From positions 1 to 9,462 of the forward strand of contig JASHSE010000565.1 of the NCBI GenBank assembly GCA_030036975.1: a DNA stretch of 9,462 nucleotides, in the 5' to 3' direction. Positions 5,391 to 9,462 of this stretch are shown piece after piece (positions within the stretch are counted from its first letter, which is position 1; each line of letters begins with the position of its first letter). This DNA is from Xanthobacteraceae bacterium. Its GTDB lineage: Bacteria > Pseudomonadota > Alphaproteobacteria > Rhizobiales > Xanthobacteraceae. A program made the translations under genes and the position numbers. Under the pieces are notes generated by a model, which ran no database searches, was not told the origin of the DNA, and was given only the letters and a program-made list of their open reading frames with translations.

Positions 5391-6881
5391 ATGGCAAAGC
5401 AGTCGAGACTAGCAAAGTTGCAGCCAGCTACAAAAGCGGCGGTGGCGAGAGTCTATGTGCTTTACACTGGTGGCACCTTTGGCATGGCGCCGGATTTCAG
5501 TACTCCGGGACATCCGCTGCGTTCCATGGAACTTGACAAGCTCCGGGAGGAGTTACCTGAGGCGGAAGACATTGCGCCAGGAACCGAAGTGACTCTTGAG
5601 CGATTTGATCGGTTGCTCGACTCCTCCAGCATGACGCCCACCGACTGGGTGAATATCGCCCGAAAGATCGAGGATAACTATTATAACCATGATGGCTTCA
5701 TCGTCATTCAGGGCACCGACACGTTGTCGTACACGGCCTCTGCCTTGAGCTTTATGCTGGAAAATCTTGCCAAGCCCGTCGTGATCACCGGCTCGCAACT
5801 GCCATTGCCGACGGCACGAACTGACGCCAAACTCAATTATGGCCATGCGCTGCAGATCGCCGCGTACAAAGCTACTGATCTGCCCTGCATTCCCGAAGTC
5901 ATCGTGGTTTTCGCAGATAAGATCCTGCGTGGCTGCCGCACGCGCAAGATGAGCGCCAGTGCCTGGACCGGCTTCGACACGCCTAACGCCCCGCCGCTCG
6001 GCGAGATCGGTGAGCATGTGCGTATTTTCGAAAACCAAATTCGCCCTGCTCCGCCAAGCGGCCTCGACTTGCAGGTCAATTCCGAGCTCGATCCTGACGT
6101 GCTCGACATTTCCCTCTATCCTGGGCTGCGGCCTGAGCACCTCAAGGCGATTCTCAGCCTCGACAGCGTCAAAGGTGTGGTGCTTCGCACCTACGGCACC
6201 GGAAACGCTCCCGAGGACATTGACTTCCTCGATGCTTTGAAGACGGGTATCGAGAAGGGTAACAAAACCGTGGTCAACATCACCCAGTGCCCGCAAGGCA
6301 TGGTTGAAATGGGCCTTTACGCAGCGAGCATCGGATTGCTCGACAACGGCGTCATCTCCGGTCTCGACATGACGCCGGAAGCCGCCTTGACCAAGCTGAT
6401 GGTGACCATGGGAAACCGCATCGGCGAACAGGTGAAGCTGCAGATGCAGATCAATCAGCGCGGTGAGCAGTCGCAGAACCTGTTCGATTTCAATTTCAAG
6501 ACCACTCAGGCGAACGACAAGCCGTTTTCCGACTTCATCGTGCCTGATCGGCGTTTCGATCCCACGGCCTTGAGCGCCGCCGTCCTGCGCATAAAGAAGC
6601 TAACGGCGACTGTCGCTGACGGCACGGAAAATCCCGTGCTTGACGTCTATATGAACTTCCCGACCGCCAAGGCCGACACGCTCGAACGCGAGGACCATCC
6701 GCGCCGGTTGCACCGCATCGAGCTGCAGAGCGGTGCGACCTTCGACGTCGTGCAACAGCTCAGCAAGGAAAGGGTCAAGAACGTGATCGGCGACAGCGAC
6801 GTGGTGCTGACGTTCGTCGCCTCGCCCGGTGTCAAGTTCGGTTTCGAAAAGCTCTCGCTGTCGATATTTACCAGGACGTAA
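5391..6881 (+). CDS. Type I L-asparaginase with an added C-terminal domain
   Basis: Residues about 20-345 match cytoplasmic AnsA-type asparaginases: YTGGTFGM (nucleophile Thr26), LLDSSSMTPTDW, IQGTDTLSYTASALSFML (Thr109/Asp110), TGSQLP, and TRK with Lys186 as the likely catalytic lysine. It should convert L-asparagine to aspartate and ammonia. AnsA proteins are about 340 aa; here about 145 further residues (350-496) form an unrecognised, strand-rich domain (for example VLDVYMNFP, HRIELQSGATFDVV, DVVLTFVASPGVKFG). The tyrosine usually found in the mobile loop after TGGT is not visible, nor is it in the upstream fusion protein. The two asparaginase domains share many blocks (HGTDT/QGTDT, IGLYPGL/ISLYPGL, GIGNIP/GTGNAP), so they are paralogues and could form mixed oligomers. 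The gene starts 16 nt after its neighbour, behind GAGAAAG. Confidence 0.88.
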   Translation: MAKQSRLAKLQPATKAAVARVYVLYTGGTFGMAPDFSTPGHPLRSMELDKLREELPEAEDIAPGTEVTLERFDRLLDSSSMTPTDWVNIARKIEDNYYNHDGFIVIQGTDTLSYTASALSFMLENLAKPVVITGSQLPLPTARTDAKLNYGHALQIAAYKATDLPCIPEVIVVFADKILRGCRTRKMSASAWTGFDTPNAPPLGEIGEHVRIFENQIRPAPPSGLDLQVNSELDPDVLDISLYPGLRPEHLKAILSLDSVKGVVLRTYGTGNAPEDIDFLDALKTGIEKGNKTVVNITQCPQGMVEMGLYAASIGLLDNGVISGLDMTPEAALTKLMVTMGNRIGEQVKLQMQINQRGEQSQNLFDFNFKTTQANDKPFSDFIVPDRRFDPTALSAAVLRIKKLTATVADGTENPVLDVYMNFPTAKADTLEREDHPRRLHRIELQSGATFDVVQQLSKERVKNVIGDSDVVLTFVASPGVKFGFEKLSLSIFTRT

Positions 6882-6887
6882 TGCCGT

Positions 6888-8399
6888 ATGCAGCAACCAG
6901 AAGATATCCTGCATGCCGGGAATTCAGCGACACCCCGCAAATTGTGGTCCATTCCGGAGTTTCGTCGTTTGTTGCGCACCCGGGAAGTTTCTGCGGTCGA
7001 AACGGTAACCGCGTTACTCGACGATATGCGAGCGAAGCGCGAGCTCAATATTTTCATCACCGAAACTCACGATAAGGCGCTGAACCAAGCGAGGGACGCA
7101 GATAAGCGACTAGCGGCTGGCGTGCCGAGGGCGTTAGACGGTATTCCAATCGCTGTGAAGGACAACTTTTGTACAAAGGGCATCAAGACCACCGCAGGAT
7201 CAAAAATGCTGGCGGTCTCGAGGAAGAGCGAAGATGGATTTGTTCCCACATACGAGTCTTCGGTCACTCAGCGTCTGCTCGATGCCGGCGCGGTCATATT
7301 GGGCAAGACAAATATGGACGAATTCGCTATGGGTTCGTCCACGGAAACCAGTTATTTTGGGCCAACGATCAATCCCGTGGGTGTTCGTTTGGGATTCGAT
7401 AACTTGGTTCCAGGCGGCTCTTCGGGCGGCTCCGCTGCGGCCATCGCTGCCGACCTTGCCGTGGGTGCAATAGGTACAGACACCGGCGGCTCGATCAGGC
7501 AGCCCGCGAGTTTTTGCGGCGTAGTCGGAATGAAGCCGAGCTATGGTGTCTGTTCCCGATGGGGAATTATCGCGTATGCGTCGTCGCTCGATCAGGCTGG
7601 TGCGTTTGGTAAATCCGTCCGCGATGTGGCTGCCATACTCGACGTTATCGGCGGCGAAGATCAGAAGGATGCCACGTCTGTCAGTAGCCTCAGTCTGCGG
7701 TACGAGGCCGCGCTCGCTCAGCCGCAAAAGAAACTTCGCATCGGATTTCCGAGGGAAATAATGCGACTCAAGGCGACGGCCGATGTCGAGTCCGTTTGGA
7801 CAGCTGGACAGAAAATTGCCCAGCAGCTTGGGGCCGAGGTCGTAGATGTCAGTATTCCAAGCCTTGGATACGCGTTGCCTGCCTATTACATAATTGCTTT
7901 GTCCGAAGCTTCGTCCAACCTTTCTCGTTATGACGGCATTCGCTATGGTTACCGTGCAAACGCGCCGAAAGATATAATCGACTTGTACGAACGGACGCGC
8001 GCTGAAGGATTTGGAGAAGAGGTTAAGCGCAGAATTATCCTTGGGACGTATTCTCTAAGTGCCGGGTACTACGATGCTTATTATTTGAGAGCGCTTAAGG
8101 TGCGTCGCATCCTTGCCGATGAATTTAGCGCCGTATTCCAAAAGGTTGATGCGATGTTCATGCCGGCAACGCCGACGGGAGCGTTTGAAATAGGTGCTCA
8201 CGAGGGTGATCCGGTGCAGATGTATTTGGAAGACGTCTTTACCGTTCCTGTAAACCTCGCCGGACTGCCTGCCATTAGCGTGCCCGTAAGTCGAGACTGC
8301 CGAGGAATGCCCCTCGGGCTCCAGGTCATTGGCCCCCAACTCGGCGATGAGAAAGTCGTTCAAGTGGCGGCGGCGGTTGAGGCTATGACGGCTCACTAG
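6888..8399 (+). CDS. GatA-like amidase, paralogue of aspartyl/glutamyl-tRNA amidotransferase subunit A
   Basis: A full-length amidase-signature enzyme (503 aa). The Ser-cisSer-Lys triad is complete: Lys91 (IAVKDNF), Ser178 in PGGSSGGSAAA, and nucleophile Ser202 in DTGGSIRQP. It is closer to GatA than to general amidases: DEFAMGSSTETSYFGP, CSRWGIIAYASSLDQAG, NLSRYDGIRYG, RRIILGTYSLSAGYYDAYY and DPVQMYLEDVFTVPVNLAG all follow GatA, including the Tyr, Arg and Asp that bind the amide donor in known GatA structures. GatA releases ammonia from Gln or Asn for tRNA-bound Glu/Asp and needs GatB and GatC, neither of which is here. A second GatA in an asparaginase operon therefore probably works alone on an amide or with chromosomal GatBC. 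The start lies 6 nt after the previous stop, with AGGA about 11 nt upstream, so translation is probably coupled. No clear U-rich terminator follows. Confidence 0.88.
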   Translation: MQQPEDILHAGNSATPRKLWSIPEFRRLLRTREVSAVETVTALLDDMRAKRELNIFITETHDKALNQARDADKRLAAGVPRALDGIPIAVKDNFCTKGIKTTAGSKMLAVSRKSEDGFVPTYESSVTQRLLDAGAVILGKTNMDEFAMGSSTETSYFGPTINPVGVRLGFDNLVPGGSSGGSAAAIAADLAVGAIGTDTGGSIRQPASFCGVVGMKPSYGVCSRWGIIAYASSLDQAGAFGKSVRDVAAILDVIGGEDQKDATSVSSLSLRYEAALAQPQKKLRIGFPREIMRLKATADVESVWTAGQKIAQQLGAEVVDVSIPSLGYALPAYYIIALSEASSNLSRYDGIRYGYRANAPKDIIDLYERTRAEGFGEEVKRRIILGTYSLSAGYYDAYYLRALKVRRILADEFSAVFQKVDAMFMPATPTGAFEIGAHEGDPVQMYLEDVFTVPVNLAGLPAISVPVSRDCRGMPLGLQVIGPQLGDEKVVQVAAAVEAMTAH

Positions 8400-8486
8400 C
8401 AGCATACCGCACACGAAAGCGCACTCCCAAGATCGACCGCGCAATTCTGCTGCTGACGTCCACGGGCGTTTGGCAGCGGAGAATGC

Positions 8487-8508
8487 GCAGCTCGATTACT
8501 CGAGCTCC
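8487..8508. terminator. Weak hairpin where the operon and the phosphatase gene converge
   Basis: AGCTCGA (8489-8495) and TCGAGCT (8500-8506) form a perfect 7-bp stem around a 4-nt loop that contains the phosphatase stop codon (TTA on the plus strand, 8496-8498). It lies between two convergent transcripts, so it could slow transcription from both sides, but there is no T-tract on either side. The 96 nt between 8400 and 8495 hold nothing else that I can identify. Confidence 0.25.
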
Positions 8509-8999
8509 AGACGGAATGGCTCGCCTTCCGCGGCGATGACGCCGCGGCCGATGGTTTCGATCGCCGCGATCATGCGGCCGTCGCGGCCGAGCAGGCGATC
8601 GGCGAGCGAGACGATGCGCATGTTCGGCGTGGCGGTCGGCGAGGCGCGCCGCAGCGCCCGCGCAATGCTCGCCTCGTCGCGATGCGAGGCGAGCGCGCAA
8701 ACGCTGGCGAAGGCGCTGGCGGTCGAGCGGCTGATGCCGGCATAGCAGTGCACGACGAGCGGCGCGCGGCGATCCCAGCGGCGCACGAATTGCAAGAGAT
8801 CGGCGACGTGTTCCTCCTCCGGCAACACGCAGCCGTCGAGCGGCGACGAAATATCGTGCAGCCGCAGCCACAGATGATTTTCCGCGGCGATGCCGCGCGG
8901 CCGTTCGACAGGCTCGTCGCCAAGCAGTGATACGATATGGCGTGCGCCCGTCCCGGTGACGGTTTCATGCAGGCGCGCCAGCGAGCAGACGTGAATCAT
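8496..8999 (-). CDS. Small cysteine-based protein tyrosine / dual-specificity-type phosphatase
   Basis: The 167-residue protein carries the phosphatase loop VVHCYAGISRSTA, with Cys85 as nucleophile and Arg91 as phosphate-binding residue (HCx5R), and an upstream Asp49 in LHDISSP as the likely general acid. It dephosphorylates phosphotyrosine or a related phosphoester in the cytoplasm; there is no signal peptide or membrane segment. The length fits the compact phosphatases common in Bradyrhizobium-like genomes, and it looks like an ordinary chromosomal gene. The start ATG (8999-8997) has no clear Shine-Dalgarno site. It converges on the amidase operon, leaving 96 nt between the stops, and its physiological substrate cannot be told from sequence. 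Confidence 0.85.
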   Translation of the reverse strand: MIHVCSLARLHETVTGTGARHIVSLLGDEPVERPRGIAAENHLWLRLHDISSPLDGCVLPEEEHVADLLQFVRRWDRRAPLVVHCYAGISRSTASAFASVCALASHRDEASIARALRRASPTATPNMRIVSLADRLLGRDGRMIAAIETIGRGVIAAEGEPFRLELE

Positions 9000-9029
9000 G
9001 GCCAGGCGATCTTTCGAAGTTGCGACGCT

Positions 9030-9057
9030 GATATAATACCATTGCTGGCACGCGTAA
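9030..9057 (-). promoter_or_regulatory. Candidate promoter of the phosphatase gene
   Basis: Read on the minus strand, TTACGC (9057-9052) and TATATC (9035-9030) are 16 bp apart, a reasonable sigma70-like pair 30 nt upstream of the phosphatase ATG. It lies between the gene and the palindromic repeat, so the repeat need not be transcribed with the gene. Confidence 0.35.
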
Positions 9058-9063
9058 GACGGG

Positions 9064-9307
9064 TTAATCTTACTGCGTCAGAAAGCGCGGCGCGCGTTAT
9101 AGTGCCCTCTCCCCTTGCGGGCGAGAGCGACTCGGCAGTTCAACAACAAAAGTGGGTGAGGGGCCTCGGCCGCAACCCCTCACCGAGCCGAGTTTGTTGC
9201 GCGTCTTGCGTCGCCCTCTCCCGCAAGGGGAGAGGGCACGTCCATCAGCGCCGTGTTTCCGGCAGCATCTTGATGGGCAATCCGAACTATTGACGCAGTA
9301 AGATTAA
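9064..9307. repeat. Palindromic intergenic repeat bounded by perfect 17-bp inverted repeats
   Basis: TTAATCTTACTGCGTCA (9064-9080) recurs as its exact reverse complement at 9291-9307. Inside are nested palindromes: a perfect 20-bp pair at 9102-9121 and 9220-9239 (GTGCCCTCTCCCCTTGCGGG and complement), CAACAAA/TTTGTTG (9144-9150, 9193-9199) and GGTGAGGGG/CCCCTCACC (9155-9163, 9176-9184). The inner part is the kind of CCCTCTCCCC...GGGGAGAGGG repeat scattered between genes of Bradyrhizobium-like bacteria. The outer arms make it look like a small non-autonomous mobile element. Each outer arm ends in TTAA, which could be a target duplication but is palindromic and thus ambiguous. Confidence 0.75.
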
Positions 9308-9462
9308 TCGCCGGCGAGTTTCGTGAACCGCTCCAGATAACGCGCTTGCGCGGTCTCGGCCGGCCACGGTTTCAGATAATCGCGCTCCATTGCGGGAGCG
9401 ACCCGCGGGGGCGTGCCGAAAAACCGCCGCGCCTCGGCGTGGGCGAAGCCGGCGAGCCGCGT
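9304..9462 (-). CDS. Unrecognised protein, C-terminal 52 residues (partial at right edge)
   Basis: On the minus strand a frame enters from the right edge and stays open until TAA (9306-9304). The visible tail begins TRLAGFAHAEARRFFGTPP, is rich in Arg, Ala, Phe and Pro with GC-rich third positions, and ends RYLERFTKLAGD. That quality, plus its orientation in line with the phosphatase gene about 300 nt further on, makes it very likely a real gene. The stop codon lies inside the right arm of the palindromic repeat, so the repeat may have supplied or altered the C-terminus. I cannot name the family from this fragment. Confidence 0.65.
   Translation of the reverse strand, partial: TRLAGFAHAEARRFFGTPPRVAPAMERDYLKPWPAETAQARYLERFTKLAGD

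Noticed and set aside
5553..6296. 247-codon minus-strand frame
   Set aside because: It lies wholly antisense to the stand-alone asparaginase, is rich in Arg/His/Gly, and is a typical shadow of a GC-rich gene.
7200..7727. 175-codon minus-strand frame
   Set aside because: It is antisense to the most conserved part of the GatA-like gene and has no domain or start signal.
1277..8399. Toxin-antitoxin or restriction-modification assignment for the cluster
   Set aside because: No nuclease, methylase, kinase or antitoxin fold is visible; the output enzymes are asparaginase and amidase type.
8383..8968. Arg/Ala-rich minus-strand frames at 8383-8871 and 8570-8968
   Set aside because: They are alternative frames of the phosphatase gene; only the 8496-8999 frame has the HCx5R loop.
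9102..9239. CRISPR-like repeat
   Set aside because: The copies are inverted, there are only two arms, and there are no regular spacers; it is a palindromic element.
8937..9293. 118-codon plus-strand frame
   Set aside because: It reads through the palindromic repeat and antisense to the phosphatase N-terminus; it is not protein-like.

Overview
The window looks like chromosomal DNA from an alphaproteobacterium of the Hyphomicrobiales, most likely near Bradyrhizobium, Rhodopseudomonas or Afipia. The reasons are the high GC content with GC-rich third codon positions, a GatA-like protein carrying signatures I associate with alphaproteobacterial GatA, a small tyrosine phosphatase of a type I know from that group, and a palindromic intergenic repeat of the CCCTCTCCCC/GGGGAGAGGG kind that is common in these genomes. 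This is judgement from memory; no search was possible.

Layout, left to right. (1) 1-343, minus strand: the first 114 codons of an unrecognised gene that runs off the left edge, with a FadR/GntR-like palindrome at 391-407 in its upstream region. (2) 344-1276: mostly regulatory DNA holding two unusually short genes with near-consensus ribosome binding sites, 582-707 (41 aa) and 984-1091 (35 aa, one predicted membrane helix). Their N-termini resemble each other. The second lies behind a perfect GCAAACGTTTGC palindrome and is followed by an intrinsic terminator. (3) 1277-8399, plus strand: four large genes. They encode an XRE-type HTH protein fused to an AAA-like ATPase domain with a damaged P-loop (481 aa), an AAA-like ATPase with an intact P-loop fused to a type I asparaginase domain (about 750 aa), a stand-alone type I asparaginase with an extra C-terminal domain (496 aa), and a full-length GatA-like amidase (503 aa). 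The last three are packed 16 and 6 nt apart and are probably one operon. (4) 8496-8999, minus strand: a small tyrosine phosphatase. (5) 9064-9307: a palindromic repeat bounded by perfect 17-bp inverted repeats. (6) 9304-9462, minus strand: the C-terminal 52 residues of an unrecognised protein that enters from the right edge.

How the genes may work together. The central cluster pairs two ATPases of the same AAA-like (AAA_35/STAND-like) type, one a probable pseudo-ATPase carrying a DNA-binding domain, with three amide-directed enzymes: asparaginase, asparaginase and a GatA-type amidase. No GatB or GatC is present. An NTP-driven switch fused directly to an asparaginase, beside an HTH-ATPase partner, looks like a regulated or conflict-type system whose output is hydrolysis of asparagine, glutamine or a related amide. 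A nutrient-sensing amide catabolism module is the plain alternative. Between the two ATPase genes a 9-codon reading frame with a strong ribosome binding site contains two adjacent Asn codons and is followed by a long hairpin and an intrinsic terminator, which resembles a transcription attenuator tuned to asparagine. I do not know a described system with this gene set.

Flanking genes (phosphatase and the two edge genes) look like ordinary chromosomal neighbours. No integrase, transposase, tRNA gene, CRISPR array or plasmid function was seen.
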